Shown piece by piece: positions 1 through 7,459 of a DNA stretch of 20,437 nucleotides. The notes beneath the pieces were generated by a model. That model worked only from the letters and a program-made list of their open reading frames with translations, searched no databases and was not told the origin of the DNA. How positions within the stretch are numbered: the first letter of the stretch is position 1; every line of letters starts with the position of its first letter. The DNA is from Chara braunii (Eukaryota > Streptophyta > Charophyceae > Charales > Characeae): contig BFEA01000704.1 of NCBI GenBank assembly GCA_003427395.1, positions 137,568 through 158,004 on the forward strand, given 5' to 3'. A program made the position numbers and the translations under genes.

Positions 1-138
1 CTCTTATCACCTAGTATATATTGTTATTATGGCGATAAGGCAGACTTATTAGAGCCTCGCTTCTCTTATCGCATAGTATATATTATTACGGTGATAAGGC
101 AGGTTTCTCGGAGCCTCGCTCACTCTTATCACATAGTT
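1..138. repeat. Tandem array of about 62 bp hairpin units, cut by the window edge
   Basis: Three units start with CTCTTATC at 1, 63 and 123 (spacing 62 and 60). Each of the first two folds: CTTATCACC (3-11) faces GGCGATAAG (31-39), and CTTATCGC (65-72) faces GTGATAAG (91-98). The space between the arms is AT-rich and shares TAGTATATATT. Each unit ends in GAGCCTCGCT. The third unit diverges after CTCTTATCACATAG. The array probably continues to the left of the window. The spacing is close to that of the array at 6015-6480, though the sequence is different. No function is recognised. Confidence 0.75.
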
Positions 139-161
139 AGTTTATTCTCTTAGAATAAACT
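139..161. repeat. Perfect 10 bp inverted repeat with 3 bp loop
   Basis: AGTTTATTCT (139-148) and AGAATAAACT (152-161) are exact reverse complements around CTT. The palindrome sits at the junction between the hairpin array and the long GT-rich minisatellite, replacing what would be the rest of the third unit. Confidence 0.85.
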
Positions 162-1620
162 TTGTGTCTCAATGTCACCGTGATTGCTTCACATTGTTTG
201 CGTATGTCACTGTGCAATGTGTATCACCACGCACTATGTATCGGTGTGCGTCAATGTGCATTGCGTGTCACCGTGTAACTGCGTGTATGAGACTGTGTGA
301 CTGTATATCTGCGTCACAGTGTATGTGACACTGAGTCTGTGTGCGTGACCTTGTGCATTTGTGTCACAGTGTATGTGACCCTAAGCCTGTGTGTTTGTGT
401 GACAGGGACTGTGTATGGGTATCCACTGTGTCACTGTGTCTGCATGCTGCAGTGTCTGTGTCACTATATCTATGCCAGGGTATGAACGTGTTTGCATGTC
501 ACAGTACCTGTGTCCCTGTATGTATAAATGTCACCGTGCAACTGCATGTCACTGTGTGACTGTCACAGTGTCTGTGTGCATGTGTGTCACTGTGACTATG
601 TGACTGTGCAATGTGTGTTTGTATCACACTGTCCGTGTCACTGTGTTTTTTGTATCTGAGTGACAGTCACAATATCTGTGTATGTCGTAGTGTGACTGTC
701 ACGACGTTTTGCGTGTATGTCACACGTGTGTGTATCCGTCACTGTATAACCTGTGAGTGTGACTGTGTGTGTCACACTGTCTGTACGTTTGTGACTGTGA
801 CCGTTTGTGTCACAGTGTGTTTCTCTGTGTCTGTGCGTGTGACTGTGTGTATCACACTGTTTCACTGCGTTTGTGTGTTTGTCACTGCGTGTCACTTACG
901 TATGTGTCACCTCGTGACCGTGTGCGTGTTTCACATAGTGTGACTATGTGTCACTGTGTGACGGTGTGTCACGGTGTGACTGTGTTCCTGTGTGTGTCGA
1001 TGTGCGCCGTGTGTATTACAATATCTGTCTATGTCACAACATCTATCTATGTGTGTTACCGTTTCTCTCTGTGTCAAAGTATGTCTTCACCGTGTGTCCG
1101 TGCCACTGTGTGACTGTGTGACTGTCACAGTATTTTGTGTGTGTATCACTGTATCTGTCTACGTCACAACATCCAGCCGCGTGTGTCACAGCATCTGCGT
1201 GCGTGTCATAATATCTGTGTGTGTTCACAGTATCTATGTGTGCGTGACTGTGTATGTCACTGTGCTTGTGTGTCACAGGGCATGTGCGTGTGTGACATTG
1301 TGTCTGTCACGACGTCCGTGTGCGCGTCACACCGTGTATTTGTGTCTGTGTGACCGTCACAGTGTCTGCGTATCGGTGTCACACTATCCGTGTGTATGTC
1401 ACAACATCCATGTGTGTCACACTGTGTGTATGTGTGTCATTATGTATGTGTCACAGGGTAAGTGTTACTGTGCCTGTGTGACGGTGACTCAGACAATATT
1501 TGTGTGTGTGTTTACTGTGTATGCGCGACGGTGGCAGTATTTGTGTGTGTGTTTACTATGTTTGTGCGACAGTGGCAGTATCTGTGTGTGTCATTGTGTG
1601 TTCGCATGTGTGTGAACAAG
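162..1620. repeat. Degenerate TGTGTCAC/GTGTGAC minisatellite, about 1.45 kb
   Basis: The stretch is made of shuffled GTGTG, TGTCAC, GTGAC and CTGTGT words with no fixed period. The words TGTCAC and GTGACA are mutually complementary, so the block is rich in short inverted repeats and looks alike on both strands. Many overlapping open frames exist on both strands, the longest 207 codons at 992-1615. All read as Cys/Val/Thr/Ser or His/Thr/Asp runs, as expected of the repeat, so I call none of them genes. It is a diverged simple repeat, far from a clean dinucleotide tract. Confidence 0.9.
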
Positions 1621-1724
1621 TCGCTGGTGAATACGGTTGATCGGGTGATGATCATTATCTGGCGCCCAGCACCATAGTCATTTTAAGACAAATTTGAATC
1701 TGTGTCCTGTTCCCGACTACATTT

Positions 1725-1842
1725 ATCTCTGAGTTTTGTGTGGGCGCAAAGCGCCAGCGTGAATGTCATCTCTTCGTATGTCCGCTGGATATCGAAGAAG
1801 ACAATTCTGATTGCAACAACAACAGCAATAATAATAATAACA
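1725..1842 (+). repeat. AAT-tailed dispersed repeat, copy 1
   Basis: It begins ATCTCTGAGTTTTG, continues about 90 bp, passes through a GATTGCAACAAC-type junction and ends in an AAC/AAT trinucleotide tail (about 1815-1842). The same head, similar length and same tail type recur at 2604-2730. A shared head plus a microsatellite tail is typical of short retroposed elements, but I see no Pol III boxes in the head, so the class is unknown. Confidence 0.5.
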
Positions 1843-2603
1843 GTAGTGAAATGTTTTTTTACCTCTTTGCAGTAACAGACGCAGATCTCAGGGTTCGATC
1901 CCCAGACCTCACCCTACCCATGTACAGTATCTGTGTAGCCCCCGAGAGTTGAACCTGTGACCCGTGTATTCATAGACAGTTGGTAGGTCTGTCATAGGTT
2001 CATAGGCAGCAGGGGTTAGATCTGTAGATCTATAGAGTAGAAGTCTTAGCGAGTTCCAGAAGTCTAGCAGTAGTCCTTCTGGAAGGTCGGCAAGTGGGCA
2101 AGTGGTCAAGTGGCGAGTCAAGTGGTGGACTAAACTGCAGTGCAATTGCACAGGTTAGCAGTGAGTCCACAGTCAGTCAGCGGTAAGGTTCAGTTAATCC
2201 CAGTCCGGTCCAGGAAGTACCACGGGGACTGTGAGCATCATGGGACGATGGCAAAGGGCAAACCAACGAGTTTCCGAAGTATAAATCAAGAGGCAGTGCC
2301 CAACCTTTCATTCATTCCTGCGTGAGCCATGCGGAAGCGCTGTCACAGCGACTTGTACAAGGAGGTCTGCAGTGAGCCCGGAGGACATAGCGGGCGCGAG
2401 AGAGGAGGAGCTTAGTATAGCGATAGGGTAGAGGCAGTCGTAGCTGCCATAGCTATAGTTAGTGTGAAGTGTGTGTGTGTGTTGTGTGAGTGCACAGTAT
2501 CACGTGTGGGATATCCAGGGTGATCCGGTGTATGCACACAGAGAGCCGTTTGGGCGTTGAGTCGCCATAGCCAATTGAAAGTGAACTCGTATCTAGCTGC
2601 CAT
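1843..2603. other. Gene-free spacer between the two AAT-tailed repeats
   Basis: No convincing gene is visible in about 760 bp. The only RNA-like signal is GGTTCGATCC near 1893-1902, matching the Pol III B-box consensus GGTTCGANNCC, flanked by partly complementary CAGGG and CCCAG as in a tRNA T arm. No A box lies at the usual distance upstream. It may be a fragment of a tRNA-derived repeat. A short TG tract lies near 2466-2487. The open frame on the minus strand (1909-2151) has no recognisable domain. Confidence 0.4.
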
Positions 2604-2695
2604 ATCTCTGAGTTTTGAGTGGACGCATGTTGCCAGTTTGCTGCGCTACTGTTTACATGCATGAAAAGTATGAATGAAAGCGGGTCTAATTGCAC

Positions 2696-2730
<35 letters not shown>
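2604..2730 (+). repeat. AAT-tailed dispersed repeat, copy 2, ending in (AAT)n
   Basis: The head ATCTCTGAGTTTTG is the same as at 1725, followed by TGGACGCA against TGGGCGCA in copy 1. The body is diverged, then TAATTGCAC leads into a clean AAT tract of about 12 units (2694-2730). The minus-strand open frame across the tail gives a run of isoleucines and is not a gene. Confidence 0.55.
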
Positions 2731-2731
<1 letters not shown>

Positions 2732-3165
2732 GGAAGATGAGCAATAGCGAACTTCACCAATCAAACGACATCATATACACAAGACCAAGTAGTCATGACC
2801 TCGAACCAACAGCAGAATGACATCACGATTCTCACCAAATAGGAGCACGGCAAAGCTCACAGTTGACAACGCTGGTATAGTCTAAAAATCATCAACACAA
2901 AACCAATGTCGATTCCTATCTGGGGTCGTTGCCCAGACTACAGTTGTCAGATCCTATCTAGCCTATACTACATTGTCAAAGGCGACAACAACAGTTCTCC
3001 CGAAATACAACCAGACTGCGGCTAATGCCGCCTGCTTCCAACACCAGGTATGTCTCTCAGTCCACTCACAACCTCAATCCCCAACACACAGATGCCACAT
3101 GCACCCAAGGACCACTATCGCCTTTTCCAGCACACACCGGCGCAGCTCTGCTATGGTTGTCCGCT
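2731..3165. other. Gene-free spacer, A/C-rich
   Basis: About 430 bp rich in CA, AAC and ACC words without a clear period. Three short frames read out of 2973-3291 run into the TTC tract and translate as runs of Phe, Ser or Leu. None resembles a known protein. I see no RNA gene here. Confidence 0.5.
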
Positions 3166-3202
3166 CCTTCTTCTTCTTCTTCTTCTTCTTCTTCTTCTTC
3201 TC
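3166..3202. repeat. (TTC)n microsatellite
   Basis: About eleven consecutive TTC units form a pyrimidine-only tract. Poly-Phe, poly-Ser and poly-Leu frames over it are by-products of the repeat. Confidence 0.95.
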
Positions 3203-3237
3203 CTTCAACAGAAAAATTGTGGAAAATTTTCATCAAG

Positions 3238-3261
3238 TTTCAACTTGCTCACAAGTTGGAA
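3238..3261. repeat. Inverted repeat CAACTTG/CAAGTTG
   Basis: CAACTTG (3241-3247) and CAAGTTG (3252-3258) flank CTCA. Pairing extends outward as a T.G wobble and two T-A pairs to give about 10 bp. It stands just left of the CAACATGT repeat and uses similar words. Confidence 0.7.
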
Positions 3262-3325
3262 CCAACATTGGAATTACGTGAAATGATGTGACCAATCGTT
3301 TAGGAGGGTCGGGTCCATATTTCCA

Positions 3326-3408
3326 ACCGTTTACCAACATGCGGCCTACATGTTTTCAACATGTGATCAACGTTGGTCCAACATGTTTCCAACATGTGTG
3401 TGTTGGAA
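3326..3408. repeat. Degenerate CAACATGT short repeat
   Basis: CCAACATG, TACATGTT, CAACATGT, CAACGTTGG, CCAACATGT and CCAACATGTGT follow one another at about 10-20 bp steps. ACATGT is itself a palindrome and CCAAC/GTTGG pair, so the cluster can fold in several registers. No gene overlaps it credibly. Confidence 0.65.
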
Positions 3409-3430
3409 AAATTTTGTTCTTAAGTTCTCA

Positions 3431-3515
3431 GCATTGTAGTTCACTACTGTGTGGAAACGGCGGCGCTAACGACCTGTTTTAACATTTTTGTGGCCCGCAG
3501 TAGTGAACCGTGATG
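3431..3515 (+). repeat. Long inverted repeat, about 20 bp arms with a 44 bp loop
   Basis: GTTCACTACTGTG (3439-3451) pairs with CGCAGTAGTGAAC (3496-3508) with one mismatch. Pairing continues outward over CATTGT against GTGATG with three T.G wobbles, which would be stable in a plus-strand RNA. A competing hairpin, CCGTGA/TCACGG, overlaps the right arm (about 3508-3524). Confidence 0.7.
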
Positions 3516-3602
3516 TTTTCACGGACACATTGATGTTGTGGAGGCGCGGGGTCACGGTCATGGATTGGCGAGATATATAACGAGACCGTGGGATTGGTAG
3601 GG

Positions 3603-3682
3603 GAAAAAAAAAAAAAAAAATACGGGCAAGAAAACAAGGGTGGAGACTCTGTTCACGAAAAAAAAATAAAATAAAATAAAAA
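3603..3682. repeat. Poly-A and (AAAAT)n tracts
   Basis: A run of about 17 A lies at 3604-3620. An A-rich AAAAT-type tract lies at 3658-3682. Either could be the tail of an old retroposed sequence. I could not identify a body for it on either side. Confidence 0.7.
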
Positions 3683-3786
3683 TCATTGGATAACAAACCG
3701 TCATAGAAGTACGGATAAACATGCGTTCCTCGCATTGTGCGCGGATTTGTTTTCTGAGTTGTCATTGCCGTCCTGTTTTTGCCAGT

Positions 3787-4175
3787 GCGGTGTCGAGCGC
3801 ATCGGTCCCACACGGGGACCCTCCCGGCCACGTCACGCAGGATTATGCAGGACTTGCCGCGGAGAGCGTTTGCCGCTCTGGCCGAGTGCGCCAGCCGTAC
3901 CTCTCGCGAGCCCCTACGACAGGACAGAGTCACGCGAGGCACCGCTACCTCCACCTGCGGGAGCTGTCACCATCCCTTAGGTGGGCGTATCCTGCCGAGC
4001 TACTGGACCACATGCGAAAGCTTTTCGTATGCAGTTGCAGAGGTGGCCCAGCCGATGGCGTTTCTCGCTCGCTGTAGCATAGTGGGTATGCGTGGTCGAA
4101 CGCCTGTAAATCGAACCCGTACGCGAATCGCCGTACTGGGGGGCTGAAGTCCCAAACGCAACCCGACGCCGGTCG
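3787..4175 (+). repeat. Block A of composite unit 1
   Basis: This block is shared with 10109-10800, where it occurs twice in tandem. Landmarks are GGTGTCGAGCGCAT, GTCACGCAGGA, CCGAGTGCGCCA, CCTCTCGCGAGCC, CTACGACAGGA, ACCTCCACCTG, GTGGGCGTATCC and GCAGAGGT, in that order. Near its start GGTCCC (3804-3809) faces GGGACC (3815-3820). The other copies hold different but still pairing arms at this place. Open frames cross it on both strands (for example 3779-4147), and short peptide phrases recur between copies. The frames do not stay aligned, however, so I treat it as non-coding repeat. No domain is recognised. Confidence 0.75.
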
Positions 4176-4345
4176 ACTAGGACGCACTACACACCCACGC
4201 GTTACACTACAACACCCACGCTTACCCACACATAACATACCGACACACACACAACAATTTCCAAAAATAACACCACAACACAACAACACTCCTAGTCCCT
4301 TCAGTATCCGACCCATAAACTCTACGCAGTGGAAGTTGGTAACTG
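4176..4345. other. CA/AC-rich spacer
   Basis: A cytosine- and adenine-rich stretch with many ACACCCACGC, CACAAC and ACACACAC words (about 4188-4300), suggestive of decayed simple sequence. The minus-strand frame over it is Cys/Val/Gly rich and unconvincing. Confidence 0.5.
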
Positions 4346-4379
4346 CCTTGCGGAAGACTTAGTATAAGATCGCGCAAAT

Positions 4380-4417
4380 GTAGGACCCACGTATACCAAT
4401 TTATAATGCAGTCCTAC
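4380..4417. repeat. Inverted repeat GTAGGAC/GTCCTAC
   Basis: Exact 7 bp arms (4380-4386 and 4411-4417) enclose an AT-rich 24 bp loop. It lies just upstream of the dense folding region at 4498-4622 and may belong to the same structured segment. Confidence 0.6.
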
Positions 4418-4497
4418 GCAGATAAAAGCGATGACGGCGCCTTATGTGGTGTTCATACCCAAATGGCCTATTCTGAGCCATGGGGTGACTTCCAACG

Positions 4498-4622
4498 CTC
4501 AGGCTTCGGCTGAAGCGCGTGCTAAGGGGAGGTAACCCTTCAGCGAGCGCAAAACCGACCTGAGGGCCTTACCGTCTTCTGCACCCTGAGGTGTCCCAAG
4601 GGGTGCGGGGTAAGACGGCCCC
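4498..4622 (+). ncRNA. Candidate structured RNA: multibranch fold plus long hairpin
   Basis: CTCAGG (4498-4503) and CCTGAG (4559-4564) can close a multibranch loop. Inside lie hairpin CTTC/GAAG with loop GGCT (4504-4515) and a longer hairpin. In the longer one GCGTGCTAAGGG (4517-4528) pairs with 4536-4550 (CCCTT, a bulged C, AGC, then GCGC). Directly after comes a second domain: GGCCTTACC (4565-4573) faces GGTAA and GGCC (4609-4620), with an inner GCACCC/GGGTGC stem (4581-4586 and 4601-4606). CCGTCTT/AAGACGG is an alternative outer pairing. The density of nested, consistent pairing is high for random sequence. I do not recognise an RNA family, and no Pol III boxes are evident. It could be a regulatory or self-folding element of the composite unit. 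Confidence 0.4.
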
Positions 4623-4959
4623 TAGGGTAGGAAGGAATTTGGAGCGGTGTTGAGTTGTCAAGTGCACCACCAGCGACACGCTAATCCTCCCCCCCGGAAC
4701 TTCATCGTTCCACCAGAATAAGTTCCAACGAGGATAGAACAAGTACCCTTAATATCATTAGAAGAGACATTATCGGGATTAACCCTATAGGGGTTTTCCA
4801 AACATACGCCTACTTAGATTATTACCTCCGCAGAACGGGGGTAGAACAATCACACTTAAACAACCAGGTTGTGGGGTAGTTCACTCTCACGACAGTTGTG
4901 TGGTTTGCCCATCTGAATCCACGACACGATCACTCAACATAACTCAGATGATACTCTCC
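4623..4959. other. Gene-free stretch with small palindromes
   Basis: No gene is seen. Small inverted repeats are AACCC/GGGTT around TATAG (4781-4795) and ACAACC/GGTTGT around A (4860-4872). A C-tract lies at 4689-4695. Confidence 0.5.
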
Positions 4960-5290
4960 CATACATACCTGCAGTCACATCACAGCATCAGACAACAATC
5001 CACGCACTACACGGGGTCAACTCCAACCAACCTCTCTACTCATATCCTTTGCTTTAGCCATGCAAGCCCCAACCTTCAGCCAACCAACCATAATTAAGTA
5101 CTCAGTACCTCTGTTAAATGACCATTCAATAAAAGTCTGGGTGAAACCTCAACAAAACAATAAAATCACCAGAGCTAAAGCCTTTTTAGGTTGAGTATTG
5201 AGAGTGAATTGGGGTTGAGTCGTAGACCGACGAATCAGCAACCGACCTGTTATCAGTGATAACAGAAGAATGATCCTTTTGAAGGAATAG
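4960..5290 (+). repeat. Block L of unit 1
   Basis: This segment resembles 11340-11615. Shared landmarks in order are ACAATCC, GTCAAC, a C/T-rich middle, ACCTCT, GGGTGT or GGTTGAG words, GGGTTGAGT, then AACC..ACCTGTTA. Its right part (from about 5100) is also the left arm of the large inverted repeat whose right arm lies at 8930-9440. The open frame at 4900-5097 has no domain and ends inside the block. Confidence 0.5.
5247..5265. repeat. Near-perfect palindrome in the left inverted-repeat arm
   Basis: CTGTTATCA and TGATAACAG flank a single G. The same arms occur at 9269-9293 with a 7 bp loop, so the palindrome is kept in both arms of the larger inverted repeat. Confidence 0.85.
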
Positions 5291-5489
5291 GCTGATCAGA
5301 TCAAGCCTCCAAATGACAACACGGAAACCTACATCACAGTACAGGCCAAAGAAAAATACTACTTATACCTGTGCCACGGAAAGAACAATCCCCCTAGTCG
5401 TATGCTAGCTCCTCTACTAGTACCACGTCACCAAGTATCTCCTCTAATCAGAATGGATTTGCTAAGTAACTCCTGACTGAAAATTATTT

Positions 5490-5650
5490 TAACTCCCTAA
5501 ATTCTACGAAATTTTGGCAGCGCTTCCCGTAGGAAAAGTGTCTTTTCAGAATTTTTATGAGCCCAAAAATAACTAACTCCTCCAGATTTGTAGAAATTTC
5601 GGCAGCGCTTCCCGTAGGAACAGGAGGCTGCCAAGATTTATACGAAGCTG
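5490..5650 (-). repeat. Two inverted units of the 123 bp array
   Basis: GGCAGCGCTTCCCGTAGGA occurs at 5516-5534 and again at 5601-5619, 85 bp apart. Read on the minus strand each copy has CCTACGGGAAGCGCTGCCGAA, as in the last unit of the plus-strand array at 8987-9007. It also has the same hairpin, CTTTTC or an equivalent facing GGGAAG around CTAC. Confidence 0.85.
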
Positions 5651-5659
5651 AAAAAGCAG

Positions 5660-6014
5660 AAAGACAAAACAACGATACTTTGAGCTAACTTCTGACATTT
5701 GTTTGGTGATTCAGACTCAATGACAGCCAACACAACCTCTAGCTGAGGCTGTGGGCTAGCACTGGGCCTAACTCCCAGCAGGGTCAGTCCTACCTTCACC
5801 CCAAGTTTCCCTCTCATCATCTATCTAGTCTACCTATGGCTCCAACACTTGGCGAGCATTTACAACAACTACCCTATCGAAGGACACCCAAGTGAGAGCC
5901 TACAATCGTACATGAGCATGCATCTCTCACAATCCCACATACATTTGCCCAGGTAGTTTGTTAGATCACTGAGTTGTTCCCTTTCAATATCCCCCTCACT
6001 TATGGCATAGGATC
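5660..6014. other. Gene-free stretch
   Basis: I see no gene, RNA or clear repeat in these 355 bp. A 60-codon minus-strand frame (5638-5820) has no recognisable features. Confidence 0.5.
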
Positions 6015-6480
6015 AGACACAGCCCTAACTTAAGGGTATGTCCAACCTGCCTAAGTAAACAAGTAAACGTATGCGCAACTGGACTGCCCTAACTTAAGGG
6101 TATGCCCAACTCCAGATAAACTCTAGTCATAAAGCATATGACCAGACCGCCCTAACTTAAGGGTACGCCTGACTTCTGTTTGAACTAACGACATGAAGCA
6201 TAAAGTTAGACTGCCCTAACTTAAGGGTATGCCTAGCCAGCTTTACACAAAGCTACATAGGGCATAGGATTAGACTGCCTCAACTTAGGGGTGTGCCTAA
6301 CCTGCCTAGAACAAGCACGAACGACGAATGGTCATACCGCCCTAACTTAAGGGTACGTCCAACCTACAGAACAAGCGCAAACGACGAATGGTCAGACTGC
6401 CCTAACTGAAGGGTATGTCCAACCTACATCACATCAACGACAAGAGCCTATCACCAGGCCGCCCTAACTTAAGGGTACGC
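6015..6480 (+). repeat. Array of eight hairpins with core CCCTAACTTAAGGG
   Basis: Cores start at 6023, 6087, 6150, 6214, 6278 (variant CCTCAACTTAGGGG), 6340, 6400 (one change) and 6462, so the period is 60-64 bp. CCCT pairs with AGGG around AACTTA. The flanks change together: copies with CG before the core carry TACG after it (6150, 6340, 6462), and copies with TG before it carry TATG after it (6087, 6214, 6400). Both states allow two more pairs, C-G/G-C or T.G/G.T. The spacers are far more diverged than the cores. There is no coding potential. The resemblance to telomere-type CCCTAA is limited to the core and is not tandem. Confidence 0.9.
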
Positions 6481-6499
6481 CTGACTGGCCTAAACAGTA

Positions 6500-6768
6500 T
6501 AGTTACATAGGGCAGAATCTGCCTGAACAAGTACAACGACTATTGGAAGCTGGAGGATTTTTTCCACTGCCCATGTTGCTACTATGACATTGCGTTTGAT
6601 GTTCTATTGTCATGTGCATCTTTGAATACGACAGTGCGATGCTCGACGATTGATGGTCTAGGCTATTGCGGGGCCTTATAGCCACGTGAGGCGGTCGTAT
6701 GCGTAGTTCTTTTATTGGATTTTCGTTGTATTTTGCCTACTTTTCAAACATAGCACAGGGGATGTGCT
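6500..6768. other. Gene-free stretch before block C
   Basis: An inverted repeat ATGACA/TGTCAT (6584-6589 and 6608-6613) extends to 7 of 8 positions. Similarity to 15500-15690 is weak and I do not rely on it. The 60-codon frame at 6503-6685 shows nothing recognisable. Confidence 0.4.
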
Positions 6769-7135
6769 CTATTTGAACACGAGTTCTTCTAGGCTACATA
6801 GCGGTAACTCGATCGGGGAGGTGACACTGTAGCCTTGGAGAGGTGATAAGGGGGCAAAGGAGGTTATCGCTGCGACTTGGCGGTTTGCCAGAATGTTGAT
6901 TGTACTGCGTTTGGTTGTAGGGAGACCGACATAGTGACTTTTGGCAGCCATTACGTGGCTCTAAGGCGCGTCAAGGTATCAAGTCGCTCTCGCGCGAGTC
7001 TGAGTGCACCTCTCTTGTATCTCGAAAGACTGAATGTTTCTCCTTTTACCCTTCTTACTCTTTTGGTTCTAAGAGGAAGGCGGCAAGCGAGATTGCAACC
7101 CGTATGACCGCATTAAACCTTCATCTTCCTTCTAT
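6769..7135 (+). repeat. Block C of unit 1
   Basis: This matches 15692-16050 in order. Landmarks are TTGAACACGAGTTCTTC (TCGAACACGGTTCTTC in the other copy), TTGCGACTTG-like sequence, GCGGCCATT-like sequence, TCTCTTGTAT, CTTCTTACTC, GAGGAAG and GATTGCAACCCGTA. Small hairpins are kept with altered arms: GAAC/GTTC here, and CACGGT/ACCGTG in the second copy. No frame is conserved between the copies. The stretch ends near a TATAAAA (about 7132). Confidence 0.65.
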
Positions 7136-7344
7136 AAAACCCAACTAATACCCTTATTTGTACATTTTGCTATGTACATTTTGCTATGTTTTGACTGAGT
7201 ATAGCGTACGCGTCCCTATTTGACTTTATGTTTGAATTTTTGGACTCAAATCAAAACTTAAGTAAAGGAAGGCATGCGCAATCTCAGTTTCAATTTTGTT
7301 GTTTGCCTGAAGTCAGATTGTGAAAAGGGTTCGCATCATGAGGA

Positions 7345-7432
7345 AGACGGGAGAAAACTGGTTTTGCTTGCGTTTGACTGGGTCAACCGAAGACTGAACA
7401 TTGCACCAAGTTGGATGACCCAGTGCTATGTT
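7345..7432 (+). repeat. Block D of unit 1
   Basis: Shared with 16322-16416: GGGAGAA, GGTTTTGCTTG or AGTTTTGCTTG, TGAC.GGGTCAACC, GA.GGCT-like sequence, then CAGTGCTATGTTT. In both units it directly precedes the ATAAGTT hairpin array and may be the array leader. Confidence 0.7.
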
Positions 7433-7459
7433 TATTTTAATAGTCTGGAGGACCATACA

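Larger units (their letters stand above)
5100..5660 (-). repeat. Left arm of a large diverged inverted repeat
   Basis: The reverse complement of this segment follows 8930-9440 in reverse order. The array unit TCCTACGGGAAGCGCTGCCG lies innermost. Further out come CTGTTATCACTGATAACAG-type sequence, GGTCGGTTG, GATTCGTCGG, CTCAAC, GTTTT..GAGG, CCAGACTT and TGAATGGT. Similarity is clear at the landmarks but interrupted by small indels. The arms enclose about 3.3 kb holding two hairpin arrays, giving a foldback-like arrangement. Confidence 0.65.

Noticed and set aside
992-1615. 207-codon open frame, the longest in the window
   Set aside because: It lies wholly in the degenerate TGTGTCAC repeat, is Cys/Val/Thr rich without domains, and overlapping frames on both strands are equally open.
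1886-1910. tRNA or SINE head from a B-box-like GGTTCGATCC
   Set aside because: No A box at a proper distance and no other tRNA arms; kept only as a remark in the spacer entry.
2459-2764. Minus-strand frame with a poly-Ile run
   Set aside because: The isoleucines are encoded by the reverse complement of the AAT microsatellite.
3466-3954. 162-codon minus-strand frame sharing peptide phrases with a frame at 9977-10306
   Set aside because: The shared phrases come from block A, which is a DNA repeat. Both strands are open there, and the frames are broken by indels between copies.
6023-6476. Interstitial telomere repeat from CCCTAA words
   Set aside because: CCCTAA occurs once per 62 bp unit, never in tandem, and is part of a palindrome.
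6015-6480. CRISPR array
   Set aside because: The conserved core is only about 15 bp with diverged flanks, spacing is 60-64 bp, the setting is eukaryotic and there are no cas genes.
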